A stretch of 64,000 nt of DNA from Zygnema cylindricum (Eukaryota; Streptophyta; Zygnematophyceae; Zygnematales; Zygnemataceae), in NCBI GenBank assembly GCA_037447655.1, contig JBBHKE010000775.1:101692-165691 (forward strand), in the 5' to 3' direction. Of this stretch, positions 1-16,593 are shown in pieces. Position numbers and translations under genes: made by a program. The notes below the pieces were generated by a model. That model was given only the letters and a program-made list of their open reading frames with translations, was not told the origin of the DNA and did no database searches. Positions within the stretch are counted from its first letter, which is position 1. The number at the start of each line of letters is the position of its first letter.

Positions 1-88
<88 letters not shown>

Positions 89-90
89 GA

Positions 91-142
<52 letters not shown>

Positions 143-161
143 GAGAGGGAGAGGGAGAGAG

Positions 162-213
<52 letters not shown>

Positions 214-232
214 GAGAGGGAGAGGGAGAGAG

Positions 233-310
<78 letters not shown>
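1..310. repeat. GA-rich microsatellite
   Basis: Almost pure (GA)n interrupted by short GGGGAGAGGGAGA blocks that recur at regular spacing, so it is both a dinucleotide and a higher-order repeat. It begins at the window edge and lies inside the STOP1-like gene as an intron sequence (CT-rich on the transcribed strand). Confidence 0.97.
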
Positions 311-313
<3 letters not shown>

Positions 314-339
314 GGAGAGGGTCAATCACAAAGTTAAAT

Positions 340-385
340 GCCTTTGACCGCCCGAAAAATGTGTAACACTAATAGCGATGGGCAA
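340..385. mobile_element. Terminal end of a short inverted-repeat element
   Basis: The segment reads AACACTAATAGCGATGGGC followed by AATGTACC. On the opposite strand this matches the terminal motif of other inverted-repeat elements in this window (compare 62868-63075). Only one end is visible; the partner end may be off the window or lost. Confidence 0.4.
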
Positions 386-397
386 TGTACCAATTCT

Positions 398-745
398 CAC
401 CTCCCATATTCATTGTGTTTTTCTGAATTACAAAGATCCCCACCTCAACCCAACAAAAAATCTCTCTAAAAGACAGTCAACTACTATTTCCTAACTTAAC
501 AGTCTCTCCTTCACCTCCCATAATGTTTTAGTACAAATATAACTCAACCCAGCAATAATCAGCCTACTAATTTTCCGACCTTGACAGTTTCTCCCTCACC
601 TCCCACCTTTATTGTATATTTATGAAAAACAAAGATTCCCTCCTCAACCAAACAAAAATCTCCCTAAAGACAGTTAAACAACTAAAAATCTCTCTAAAGA
701 CAGTTAAACAACTACAAATTCCATCCTTCACAGTCCCTCCCTCAC

Positions 746-760
<15 letters not shown>
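398..760. repeat. Degenerate tandem repeat carrying copies of a 5' splice site
   Basis: Four diverged units start near 399, 510, 594 and 740. Each begins with TCACCTCCCA and continues with a related sequence (…TTGT…GATTCC…CCTC). The rightmost unit contains the 3' edge of STOP1 exon 4. On the minus strand every unit keeps a GGGAGGTGA core, the splice-donor consensus of that exon, so the intron holds several decoy donors. Confidence 0.7.
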
Positions 761-5559
<4,799 letters not shown>

Positions 5560-5611
5560 CTCAGTTTCGATCACCGTCTGTCTTTATTCCTCAGTAAATC
5601 CTGCATCAAAA

Positions 5612-5613
5612 AA

Positions 5614-5652
<39 letters not shown>

Positions 5653-5745
5653 GAGGGAGAAAGGGAGAGGGGGAGAGACAGAGACAGAGAAAAGAAGAAA
5701 GGAAAGAGAGAGGGAGAGAGAGAGAGAGAGAAAGAGGTGGCACGG
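5612..5745. repeat. GA-rich microsatellite in the presumed 5'UTR intron of STOP1
   Basis: (GA)n with GGGA and AAAG interruptions, ending about ten bases before the candidate acceptor at 5601. Confidence 0.9.
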
Positions 5746-5814
5746 GGGAACATATTTCCCATGGTTACTGAAGGAAAAGAGGAAAAGTACTGAACAAAAG
5801 ATAGATAGTACAAG

Positions 5815-6300
5815 CTCTATAAAAAACCATTTTAAATAATTTTTGGACGAGAAATACCAAAACATCGACTGTAAAAAGAAAAAATTAAGGATATGACATC
5901 TGTAAGAATGCTTTTCAACTCCTCCTCTTAATAATTAAATTACTTACTAACTAGTTATTACTTTCTTATCATCCATTTGGCCTCAACAATACTGGTTAAG
6001 AAACCATTTTTAAGAAACCTAAGGAAGATGTACGAAAACCTCAACTGCATAATAATTTATTTGAAGGCTGAGATCTGCAGTCTGCATTAAATGATTATTT
6101 CTAAGAGTTCAAACACGTATTACCTATTTATACTGCTTACTTAAAATTACCTACTTATCCTTCATATATCTGCAAAGATACTGGTTAAAAAACCATTTCT
6201 AAGAAACCTAAGACATAATGTATTAAAACATCAACAGTATAATAATTTTAATTAAGGGTTAAGATCTCGAGGAATGCCTTTTACATTCAATCCTAAAAAA
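5815..6300. repeat. About 180-bp tandem repeat, three units
   Basis: Units start near 5819, 5993 and 6183. They share AAACCATTT…AAGAAACCTAAG, then AAAACATCAAC…AATAATTT, then a GATCT or ATATGACATCTG block and TGCTTTT or TGCATTA. Divergence is considerable. Confidence 0.75.
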
Positions 6301-6620
6301 CTACCTTTTAACTACTAATCATTTGTTGCTTGCTTTATTATTACTATTATTCAACACTAACTAATGATTATTTCTTGCTTACTTATTACTACTCATCGAC
6401 CATTCATTACTTATATTTCTTGCTTACCCTCTATTACTAATTATTCATTACTTACTATCTACTTATTCTTTCTTAATTACTTATTCTTACTTATTTTCCA
6501 GTACTTATTAACTGCTTGCTTTTTCTTGCTTATTATTATTTTCATTATTATAATATTATTATTTTTATTATTTCTTGCTTACTTAGTTTAATTATTTTCT
6601 TTTTCTTTTTTTTTTTAAAT
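6301..6620. repeat. TTATTACTTACT-type simple repeat
   Basis: AT-rich degenerate repeat of CTTGCTTACTTATTA motifs. ORFs here are low-complexity. Confidence 0.75.
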
Positions 6621-6855
6621 GAATTGCATTCCTTTTTTTCTAATAATTGGTACAAATGTCATGTAAAATTACTATAAAGTTCATGTCAAAAAAATAATTT
6701 TCAAATTTTCAAATCATTATTTTCTATCATTTACTTTCTCATTTCTTCCTAACAATAAATACTTCTTCACCTCTCTCCCCGTCTGATCTCTATCCTTCTC
6801 CCTCCCTCTGTCCCTCTATCCCTCTCCGTGTCCCTATTGCCCCCGGATCTCTATC

Positions 6856-6950
6856 CTCCCCCCCCCCCCCCCCCCTCCCCCCCCCCCCCTCCTTCCCCCC
6901 CCCCCCCCCCCTTTCCCCCTCAACCCCCCCCCCCGCCCCCTCAATCTCAA
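6856..6950. repeat. Poly(C) tract (G-rich on the minus strand)
   Basis: Runs of 9 to 18 C separated by single T or TT, about 95 bases. The minus strand has many G runs of four or more and could form G-quadruplexes. CT-rich sequence continues to about 7050. Confidence 0.95.
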
Positions 6951-7050
6951 TTCATAAATAAAAACAATTGATCCATACCAATTAAAAGCCCCCCTCTCTC
7001 TCTCTCTTTCCTCTCTTTCCCTCTCCCTTTTCACTTTTTCTGTTTCGCTC

Positions 7051-8700
7051 TCTTCCCTAAACACAAAAGTCAGATATTTATTTTTCCCAAAATTTTCTCT
7101 TATTTTTTAATTTTTTGATTTACAAAAAACTGCAAATTTTCAGAGCAGATTTTGAAAGTAACAGAAGAAAATAAAAATACATAATGTTTATATATAACAT
7201 GCATATGTATTTTTATTTTTTTTTTCCCTCGACTTTTAATCGCAGATTTTTACACATATATATAATTTACAAAACCTAACTGACCAAATTTCAAGTCATA
7301 AAACTTCTTCTCACCTTATAAAGTGCCAAAAATAGAAAAAACAAATATTTACACATATAATTGTATAATTATACATAGATATATAGATATCTAGATAAAT
7401 ACATATATACATATATACAGATATATACCTTTTCAGCGATTTAGAATCCATAAAAAATACAGACGATCATTTAAAAAAAAAAGGAGTGTAGGAGATTATT
7501 TCAAAGAATACATGTTTTAGGGTTTCTAGTTTTTAGGTTTTAATATTTTACATGGCTGCCAACTCTTAGAATAGCCATGGAAAGGAGGAAGGGAAACTCC
7601 CAAAGGGAGCCTGAACTGAACAATAAATTCTAGGATAAAAGTATCGTACGGAGAGATTTTATATGTATTGAAAAGGTACATAAAGTTACGGGTACGTACA
7701 TAGAGATCCAAAAAAGGTACAGGCTGTAGAAAATGGAAGTATTGTACGAAATTCTTCAAGGTCTTAAAAAAGTTCAAAAAGGTACAGAAAGAGACGTAAA
7801 GGTTCGCATCAAAGAGGAAGGTACAACCTGTACAAAACGACACGGAAGGTACATTGTCTTTATAGGTAACTACAGATCTGTACCGTAGATAAGGATCTCT
7901 AAAAGAATGTACGGACAGAATCCCAACAGGCACGGGAAACTGTGTGTACACCACACGCCTTTGTCGCTGGTTTGATTTTTTTGACTTATTCTAATTGTAT
8001 TTTTTTTTTTTCACTTTTGATTGTTGCTTGAACTTACCGTACGTGATTTTGGTTGCGCACGAGCACTGACGTCATTCTGAGGATGTCCGTACAGAATCTG
8101 CACAATTGCCGTCATGCCAGGATATTATTGTCTTGAAAATTATATACGGTACCAAAATCGTGAAAAACGTGAATAATATCCAGAAAAAGACAAAATAAAA
8201 GGAAATATAGAACAGTATAAAGTGGACTTTCTTATCGGCCTACAGTGTTCAAAACCGACCACAAAATGTACGAATCAGCTCCGCGACAACAAGATTTCGG
8301 GTTTTGAATCTCGATGCCGGAGAAACCCGTGACTTGTACGACAAAACCTCCGTGCGAACTTTACGAACGCATCTCGAAAGTTTTTGACTTTTTGGAGTCG
8401 TATGCTGTGACCTCGCCTCGGTAAGTTTATTTTTGGTTCTGTCGGGTTGTCCGGCAAAATGCAATGATGAACGAACCTCAAAAATAGACCGGAAAACGCG
8501 CCGTGATTTATGCGGGCCAAAATATTGTTCGCGCGCGTGATGCTTACGGGCAGGGAAAAAAAAGTTTCGCGCAAATTTATCTTACAATTTTTGAACACCA
8601 ATTTAAGGCAATATAAAACATAAAATGAGACACGTAAAACAACCGCAAAAAAGAAACGAGTTCTCAAATATTTTGTACTACAAATGGTTTTTCTATAAAT
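7051..8700. other. Non-coding interval with GTAC-rich part and a CpG-rich part
   Basis: 7051-7520 is AT-rich with TATATA runs. 7600-7960 has frequent GTAC words (GGTACAT, TGTACGG) at short spacing, and its longest reading frame (7526-7954, minus) has no recognisable domain. 8040-8560 is locally CpG-rich and could be the promoter or first non-coding exon of the STOP1-like gene, which is transcribed leftwards from here; no exon junction proves this. Confidence 0.4.
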
Positions 8701-8725
8701 TAGTGTTGTGTATCGGTAAATTTCC
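8701..8725. mobile_element. Solo terminal repeat of a hAT-like element
   Basis: TAGTGTTGTGTATCGGTAA is identical to the terminal repeat of the 895-bp element at 58769-59663. I found no matching opposite end nearby. Confidence 0.6.
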
Positions 8726-8859
8726 TACCGCGATCTCCTCCTTTTTTTTTCTTTTAGGCTCATAAAAAATAGCTATGAATGGCCCGGGCCCGGTTTACTT
8801 CATCGGCCCTACATCATTTTATAGTATTTGTTGACATTGGACTAAAAAAGTGTCTTGAT

Positions 8860-9065
8860 GGCAAAAAGGGAGAGGAAATATGAAAGGGAGAGAAAGAGAG
8901 GGAGAGGGAGAAAAGGAGGGACGAGGGAGCGGGAGAGGAGGAGGGGGGAGTGAGAGGGACAAGGAGAGGGAGGGAAGTCGGGGAGGAGAGGGGGGAGGGG
9001 AAGGGAGCGGGAGGGGGAAGAGAGGGAGAGAGGGAGGGGGAGGGGAGGTAGAGAGAGAGAGGGGA
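8860..9065. repeat. Purine tract (GGGAGA)n
   Basis: About 200 bases almost free of pyrimidines on the plus strand; the Pro/Ser/Leu frames on the minus strand are shadows. Confidence 0.93.
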
Positions 9066-9584
9066 CAAGTTTAGCAAAGAAATTGTTAGTAGGTTGTCTC
9101 ACTATATTGTAGAATACATGTCATAGTATCATCTACCTGCTTCATAGATGTGGCACGCTATTTTTGAGAGAATCGAGGACTCAAATATGTTCAAAGTATC
9201 TTCTACGTTACTTGTGGTTACACAGTCGTAATTTTTGTCAGTATTTATTTTACGTTTGTTTACATATACACTTTCTGACGCAGGGTACGAGTTGCTAAGG
9301 ATGTACATATTGGAAAAAACGGAAGAAGTTTGCTAAAGACTTTTGAATGTAGATTTTGCGTGGAGCAATTTTTAATGTTGACAAATTTGGGGTAAGTATT
9401 AGATGGGAGTTATCAAGTTGGGAAAAGACCGCCAATTTATAATGGCGTTGGGTAATTTAGGGTTTTTTTAGGGATTTTTAGGGTCAATGGCTTTTTGTGA
9501 CTGTTTTAGAGGTTTTGTTTATATAAAATGGGACTAGACAAATGGAAATTTTATCAAGTTTTTTTATGAATACGTGATCTCATT

Positions 9585-10110
9585 AGGGGGAGATGAAGAG
9601 GAAGAGGGCGAGGGAGATGGATAAAAAGAGTGGTTAGGCGAGGGAGTGGTGGGAGAGGGGGGAGAGGGAGAAGGTACGAAAGTGGGGAGTGAGAGAGGGA
9701 GGGAGAGGGAGAGGTAGAGTGAGAGAGAAGAAGAGGGAGAGGTTGTGTGAGATACGGGAAGAGGGAGAGGGACAGGGGAATAGAGAGGGAGATGGAGGGA
9801 AACAGAGGAAAGAGAATCGAGGGAGAGGCAGGAGGGAGAGGGAGAGCAAGTGGTGGAGGGCGAGGGAAAGTGATAAAGAAATTAAAAGGGGGAGGGAAAA
9901 GAAGAGGACACGAGGGAGAGGGGGAGAGGCCAAGGGCGAGTAAAGGAAGGGGGGGAATAGAAAGAGGGTAAGGGAGAAAGAGAATGAAAAGGAGAGAGGG
10001 AGAGAGAGGGAAAATAAGTGGGAAAAAAATGTGAACAAAGATAAGGGGAGGGAGAAAGAGAGAGAAAAGAGAGGATAGGAATAAAAATATAGAGGGGGAG
10101 AGAGAAAATG
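9585..10110. repeat. Long purine tract
   Basis: About 525 bases of degenerate GGGAGAGGGAGA on the plus strand. Reading frames on both strands (up to 194 codons) are low-complexity and discarded. Confidence 0.93.
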
Positions 10111-11568
10111 ACTCAACAAATTTTGTCGCCTGGTGCATCCCTCATGCGCCCATGGTTTTTTATAAGTTTTCCTCACGGGTGATTTAGTTCATGTGGTCGA
10201 ATTGAGGAGTGACTCCACACAGTGCTTTCATAAAAACTTCAAACTCCTCTATCAATCTATATTGGTCCTCTATTAAGGTTTTGCACAAAACCCCTCAAAA
10301 AAAAAATCCAAAAACGAAGTCTGTGTTCGGCAATAGCTTAAGTTGCACAATATTTTACAATGATCTCATGTCATTTTAAATATCCTCGGTTATGTAGCAC
10401 TTAAACTATGCGAGATAATCTAAGTAATTAAAAATATATATATATACGCGACCCACGGCCTTTTTGGGCCTCTTTCTACCCGACAATGTAATTGCCTTTA
10501 CATTTTTTATACTCGGAAGGTTAAAATATTGAGATACTTAATGAAAGCGGTTGAAAATAACCATCTTAATCTTTTTTGGCGAGGCATATTTATAGACAAC
10601 CTCATCATATCTTGCTAGGTTCAAGCACAAGATTGTCCACGTTGTAAGATAGTCATTCCTAAAGTTTAACGTATGCAATAATGTTAACGGAGTAGGAAAA
10701 TTGCCCCTCTATTCAAAATTTTGACAACAAATGAGTCGTAATCGCTTGTGTGTGCTTGGTGTACACTCGAGCAATGTGGATTTTTTTTTAAAGCGACCGC
10801 AAAATAAAATTGTTTAATGTTTAACAACATAGTCCCCAAAATTTTGCAATTGTATGTCTAACAAATTTCATGTTCCTTTTCCTTTTTTACTTGTTTTCAT
10901 TTTTTTTCTCTCTCTAAATACAATTATGTTACAACTTAAAATCTTGTTGAACCAAAATCGCTATTATTTTTTGCGCCTTCTACATACTCAACATCTGCTA
11001 GTCACCTCCCTAATAAAGAAGTTGGGTTAAATATTTGATTAAAGTAAAAACGAGCTCGTGTGTCCTTTCACGTTTTGCGCTAAAAGATGGTAATTTGACA
11101 CGAGTGACATTTGCCCTTACAAAAGAAATTTCATTTGCTCTTACAAAGCAAAGTTCATTCAATTTTGGCGCATTGATATTTCCCGCATAAAATTGTAATT
11201 TCACACATGAGCACCGACAATTTACATCGTTTAGTTTTTAAACTTCCGCCTCTTGTAATTTTGAGGACGTGTTGAAAAAAAACATGTACGATAACAATAA
11301 TAGGGTACAACAAAATTTTAAAGGTGGGGCTTTATCAGACCAAAGGTGAGTTTGTTTGGTGAAAAACGTAATTTTATGTATCAGGCCAAAGGTGAGTTTG
11401 TTTAGTGAAAAACGTAATTTTATGTATCAGGCGGTTCCGTTTTTTTTTCCATAACATGTTTACTAAATATTTGTTAAGATTTTGCAAACTATTGGGCGGC
11501 AACCTACCCGTCAATTTTGTGTTTCTGAAGTAAACGCTCATTTTATCTAGTGTTTGACTAGTATATTC
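10111..11568. other. Intergenic sequence without recognised features
   Basis: AT-rich, a (TA)n run near 10435-10447 and no coding signal. A tandem duplication of about 47 bases lies at 11337-11432 (CCAAAGGTGAGTTTGTTT twice). Confidence 0.6.
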
Positions 11569-12302
11569 TGAAAGGATCAAATAATAAAACATTGAGTGCA
11601 AATGCAAGCGGAAGCATAAAAGATAAAGCACACACTAGAGAAAGATAACCCCACGGAAGCCAATATATTCCACGAAGAACTTTTCTTACATAATTTCCTC
11701 ACACCCTCAACACACTCTCACTTCTAACTCCACATAATCATAAAAGGGATAGTCTTCACTACCCTCCTCTAACTCCTCGAGAAACATCACAAAGATATAA
11801 AACTCCTTTAACTCCTTCAACTCCTTCAAATCTACAAGGAGGATCAACTCTCGCCAAATTGATGAAAACCTCTCTCTCACTACGCCTCAATATACTCCTT
11901 CAAACGTCACGTAACAATACCACAGTACACGATTATAACGCGTAAGAGTCAACATGGTGAAAACATCCGAGCGACAACTGCGAACCGACTTGAACTACAC
12001 GGTACGACTAGACAAGTCAACCACGAACCGACTTTAACCACACGGTACAACTAGAACTTACGTGGACCGAAACGACCAAACATTTTCCACGTCACTTCAA
12101 TAGTACGACTAGAACTCGCGTGAAACGAAACGAACAAACAATTTCTACGTCACTTCAAATATCCAGCGACGAAACTACTTCGTCGCTAACTTCTACGTCA
12201 CTTCAAATATCTAGCGACGAGACTACTTCGTCGTTGGTCGTCGCTACTTTAGCTACGAGAATGTCTCGTCGCTAAATGAGTTCTCAGTACTAAATCCTAA
12301 CA
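11569..12302 (-). repeat. 3' LTR of the LARD-like element
   Basis: Direct repeat of 22400-23134 with a few percent divergence. It contains tandem AGCGACGA(A/G)ACTACTTCGTCG palindromic motifs near its 5' end (plus-strand 12170-12275). Confidence 0.9.
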
Positions 12303-12316
12303 TTCCCCCTCTTACT
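12303..12316 (-). promoter_or_regulatory. Polypurine tract of the LARD-like element
   Basis: The minus strand reads AGTAAGAGGGGGAA immediately before the LTR start TGTTAGG. This position and composition are those of the plus-strand priming site. Confidence 0.8.
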
Positions 12317-13476
12317 GAGACACTCAAAGCCCCCTCTTACTCCATGCCTACTAATTTCTTTCCCATTTCATATACACGTTCAAAGGAACGTACGCAAACA
12401 TCATCCGGAAAACTCCTCGACAAAGTGAAACAAATTCGGCCGTACAAATGTACGCCGCAACCCAAAAACAAATCTACTCCTCGAATTAGAACAAAGACCA
12501 CTACGATCACTTTGACACAAACCGTACAGTGACCTGGACCTTCCGTACATACAATTCAAGTAAGACAAGACACAAATAACTCTGACACACAAAATCAACA
12601 TTTAAACGAAGCGTACAATGGTTGCTAAGCTGCCAACCGACGCTAACACAAATCCCACAACGTAAAACCTAACAATTTTCCTTTTAATGTGGGAATTATT
12701 GAACCACCACCTCAACTTCAAAATAACGTAAACGATCTTACATAAAACAACAAAAGACAAACTGGACAACCGCGCTACAAACACGCGACGGTCGATTACA
12801 AAATTGAGTCTAACAATCCCCCTCTCAAACTTGTAATCATTACACCAATCACAACTTCAAACTTCCCCTCCGTAAAACGTCATGAAGCAAACTTAAGCGA
12901 CAAATTAAAACACCGGATTAATGTACGAAACAAAGCATCAAATGTGCGACGTAAGAAACACTTATATCTCCTCGCGATTTTTCCATAAGCGCCAAATCGG
13001 GTAATCCTCCAAGAGAATCCTCGCAAGCTTCAATCAACTCCAAATGTCGTAGCCCCCTTTGAAATGTTACAACTTGATTGCGAATTTTTCCTTGAATCAC
13101 CACTCAAAATTCAGCCGTAACTTTGCGCGTCAAAATTCAAGCATATGCCACATGGCGCTTCTCCTTTTGTTCTTATAATCTCAAAAGAAAACATATTGCC
13201 GCTCCAAACGAAGAAAAAAAGTAACAGTGCGGTGAATTTTCAAAATCAAAATAAATGAAAAATCCACGCTGCAAATCCACGTCAAATAAATTCGCTTCAC
13301 AACCTCCATCAAAATTAACACTTCCAAATAATTATTTTCTTTCAACCGAAACCATAGTCACATCCACATGGTACCAATAAGGTACGAGAAGATCCGCATA
13401 ATTCCATTTTGAACAACTCTGCGACCGAAAAAATCTGATGACGACCAAAAGCAACCGCCAAAATATATCTTGCAAG
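12317..13476 (-). other. 3' part of the LARD-like interior
   Basis: Between the polypurine tract and the nested insertion. GTAC and CGTAC words are frequent. No domain is recognisable in any frame. Confidence 0.6.
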
Positions 13477-13481
13477 GAAAT
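13477..13481. repeat. Target-site duplication, left (GAAAT)
   Basis: The same five bases follow the right LTR at 20096-20100, which fixes the borders of the nested element. Confidence 0.95.
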
Positions 13482-14449
13482 TGTAACAGTAATAGCGGAT
13501 CGAACTTGTTTATAAATGGGTATTTAGGTGTTATAATTATAGAGTACTAAAATTGGTAGACGTCCGCGAAAGAATCACGCTATTTGGAGTTATATTTTAA
13601 AAGTTATAGCGATGGGTGTATTTAGGTGACAGCGTGGGGTCTAAATAACAAGTGGGTATCATTGAAACGGGTTAAGGGTCAAATTAGTACCGAAATTACG
13701 CGCGTACGTTTCATAAAGTTCTAATGAAACGTTTAGTATGCACGGTGCTTCGTTTCGTACAAATTTTAGTACGAAACATCACTTTCACTTAAGGGAATTT
13801 CGTAGGAAGTTTCGCGTGCGAAATTTGTTACGCACGCTCGTGCGAAGTCGCGTTTCGTTTGGCGCGCAATTTTGCACGTAAATGTTACGAAGTGAAACGT
13901 AACGTTTGATTGGTTAGTAAAGCGTTAAGTAGTTAGTAAGAGATTTCGCACGTTTTTGCATTGGTCAGTCTGAGTCTTTGCTGATCAATGATTGGCCCAG
14001 GTAAAAGCCTGTTAAAACGGAGCGTTGACTCTGGCCTGGCGAGTCCAGGGCGATGATGGATAAATAGTGAAGTGTAAGAGGAGAGTAAACATCTTTTCCT
14101 TTGGAAAAGTTTGTGGAAATTCCAGCTGATCTTGGTCCTGAGCGATTAATACCAAATTGGAGAAAAGGCATTTTTGCATTGAAATCTCTTACTAACTAAA
14201 TAGTGTTTTAGTAGTTAAGAGATAGAATTATTAAGAGTGGAGAGTAGAGGAAACACTTTAAATTGAAGGGTTGAGCCACGAGGGCAAGAGACCAAGCTAA
14301 TGTTATGTGGACAGAAGCTTCTTTTCAATTAAAGTTTATCCTTATGTGAGTGTTTTCCAATGTGGATGTGTATTTTCCAATGTGTGGAATGTGTGGTTGG
14401 AATTGTTTGTAGTAATGGGATTTTCTGAGAGGTAGGAGATCCTATTACA
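13482..14449 (+). repeat. 5' LTR of the gypsy element
   Basis: 968 bp, starts TGTAACAGTA and ends CCTATTACA. It has a CpG-rich U3-like part with several CGAAAC and TTTCGT motifs. A 68-codon frame found in both LTRs is not taken as a gene. Confidence 0.97.
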
Positions 14450-14451
14450 TA

Positions 14452-14463
14452 TGGTATCAAAGC
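14452..14463 (+). promoter_or_regulatory. Primer binding site, initiator-Met tRNA type
   Basis: TGGTATCAAAGC, two bases after the LTR; plant elements commonly have TGGTATCAGAGC here. Confidence 0.9.
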
Positions 14464-15226
14464 TTTGGTTAGAAACCAGGGAGAAGCTAGCTCACTCGAA
14501 TATCGACTGCCGTGACCGGTGAGGGTGCTCTAACCTGTGTCGGTAGAACCACAATGTGAAGTGGTAGGGGATTGGAGGGAAACTGAGTGATCACACAGCC
14601 AGCGGCCGCTGGTTAGATGTGGGGCGTGCTCAGGTCCTAAGGACTAAGGCGGGGTGGGCAGTGTAGCCACCGCTGAAGCTCACTCCAATTACCTAGAGGC
14701 CAAACAAACTTGCCTTCTCCTAGCAATGATTCATGTGTAGAGGAAGGGCTTGAAGCCATGAAGGGTGAGGAGGTGAGGATTAGAGAGTAAAAGATCCTGA
14801 TGTAGTGGGAAGTGGGAAATTTGCTAATGGAGGAGAAGGAAAGTGGAGTACTTTACTTCTTCAAGAGCAAAGGAGTCCAGAAATGACTCAAAACTTTTCA
14901 AACCCTAAATTGTTACCTTTGATTGATTTCAGTTTTGCTGTTGCAAATTTATGGTTAAATCTTACCTTTGAGAGCTTTCAATTTTTGCTATTGCAAAATT
15001 GGTGGGGAAATTCTTACATTTCTGTTTCAATGTTGGGAAATTGAAAATTTGAATTTGTACTAACTTACTTTCAATATTTTTTTTTAATTTCTCAGATTTT
15101 GATCTTTTCAAAGGATTTGTTAAGGAGAAAAAGTTTTTGGAGCAATCTAAGGACTTCAAATCTGCAGCAAATTTCTTTGGGAAATTATATTCTATCCTTA
15201 CTTTTGCTTGATTTCATTGTGTGATA
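14464..15226 (+). other. Untranslated leader of the gypsy element
   Basis: 763 bases between primer site and gag start with no long frame of its own; a 79-codon frame (14805-15044) has no domain. Confidence 0.7.
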
Positions 15227-16105
15227 ATGGCAAATTCTGCATGGAAACGTGAAATGGAGAATGCTTTAAATATGTTGAAGAAGCGTACTGTGAAATTGGT
15301 CAAAAGATTTAACAATCATGCTGCCGCTGTGGATGAAACCATTTCCGAATTGAAAAGTGAATTGAAAGTTGTCAAAGAAAATGGAAATGTTTCAAATGAA
15401 AAATTGGATGAACTTATTAACTTAATTCAGACCAAAAATGATATGAATGACCAAAAGGGTGAGAGTGGTAAAAGGAATGCTAGTTTTAGGGAGGATGATC
15501 ATGATAGACCTAAGAAGATAAGGGATCTGAAATTGTCTATTAGTGAGGCACCATCGTTTGATGGTAAGAAGATTGATGAGTTGGATGCTTGGATTTTTCA
15601 TATGGAATATTATTTGGAATCTAGAAATTGTGATCGTGATGATTACACTTCTTTTGCTGTTAGTTGTCTGAAAGGTGATGCTCAGATTTGGTATTATACC
15701 CAGAGAAGATCTAAATTGATTCCTGATAATGCTGATTGGGAAACTTTTAAAACCGCGATCAAATCGCGTTTCTTGTCTGTCACTTTTAAATCCAGAATGG
15801 AAGAAAAGTGGCTGAATTGTAAGCAGAATGGATCTGTGAAGGATTATATTGTGGAATTTGACTCATCTAGTATTCATGTCATAGGTTTGACTGATGAAAT
15901 GGCTAAATTGCATTTCTTGAACTATTTAAATCCTATACTGAAATCAGAACTGAAACATCAAAAATTTATTAATTTGAAGGAATTACAAGATAAGTCATTG
16001 GAATTAGAGGATCAGTTGGGGTATAATCGGGAAACTCGATCACTCAGGGGTAATTTGAATGAAGTATCAGAGTGGGATGAGGAGGAATTTGTTGAAGAGG
16101 TCTGA
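15227..16105 (+). CDS. gag: Retrotransposon gag (capsid) region, frameshifted at its end
   Basis: ATG at 15227 (the longer frame from 15221 starts with GTG). An N-terminal coiled-coil-like Lys/Glu-rich segment is followed by a retrotransposon-gag domain (LDAWIFHMEYYLE, then FLSVTFKSRMEEKW…NGSVKDYIVEF). The frame ends at TGA 16103-16105. The expected linker to the zinc knuckles continues in another frame until a seven-G run at 16194-16200, after which the original frame resumes, so two compensating indels are present. Gag packages the element RNA. Confidence 0.92.
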   Translation: MANSAWKREMENALNMLKKRTVKLVKRFNNHAAAVDETISELKSELKVVKENGNVSNEKLDELINLIQTKNDMNDQKGESGKRNASFREDDHDRPKKIRDLKLSISEAPSFDGKKIDELDAWIFHMEYYLESRNCDRDDYTSFAVSCLKGDAQIWYYTQRRSKLIPDNADWETFKTAIKSRFLSVTFKSRMEEKWLNCKQNGSVKDYIVEFDSSSIHVIGLTDEMAKLHFLNYLNPILKSELKHQKFINLKELQDKSLELEDQLGYNRETRSLRGNLNEVSEWDEEEFVEEV

Positions 16106-16199
16106 ATGCTGGTCTGGTGAATAGACAAAATATCTTTAGGGGAAATCAAAGGGGTGGACATAGTGTTAACGCAGGAAATAAATTTAACAATAGAGGGGG

Positions 16200-16543
16200 G
16201 GTACATTAAAAGTCCTAAACCAAACATTAATGCTCAGAAGCCTAACCTTACCATCCCCACATGCACAATTTGTCAGAAAAAGGGTCATAGAGCATTTGAG
16301 TGTGCACAATTGAAAAAGATTAACTGTTATAACTGTGGAGAGGAGGGACATTTTAGTAGAGAGTGCACAAAACCCAAGAAGAAAGTCACTTGTTTCAAAT
16401 GTGGAGGTCCAGATCATTACGCTAAAGACTGTATAGATAAAGGTTCTCTCAAAACAGTCGATGTAAATGAAGGTCTCCAAGAGGATATTGCATTATATCT
16501 AGCTGAGCAGGATGCCCAGGAGGTGGGAAACGGAAAGGACTAA
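16200..16543 (+). CDS. gag: Gag nucleocapsid part: three CCHC zinc knuckles
   Basis: Three CX2CX4HX4C knuckles: CTICQKKGHRAFEC, CYNCGEEGHFSREC and CFKCGGPDHYAKDC. This RNA-binding part follows the frame break described for the capsid region and ends at a stop at 16541-16543. Confidence 0.92.
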
Positions 16544-16593
16544 CTGAAAGTCCTCAGTTTAGTCAATCGGATCCAGAAGTTAAAGAGTTAACT

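Noticed and set aside
7526-7954. 142-codon minus-strand frame
   Set aside because: GTAC-rich repeat sequence, no domain, no neighbouring exon.
8275-8667. 130-codon minus-strand frame
   Set aside because: Lies in a CpG-rich stretch that may be a promoter; no recognisable protein and an overlapping alternative frame.
9554-10176. Overlapping long frames (up to 194 codons)
   Set aside because: Low-complexity product of a purine tract; both strands and several frames are open.
13965-14171. 68-codon frame also found at 19611-19817
   Set aside because: Same frame in both LTRs of the gypsy element, without conserved domain; not a host gene.
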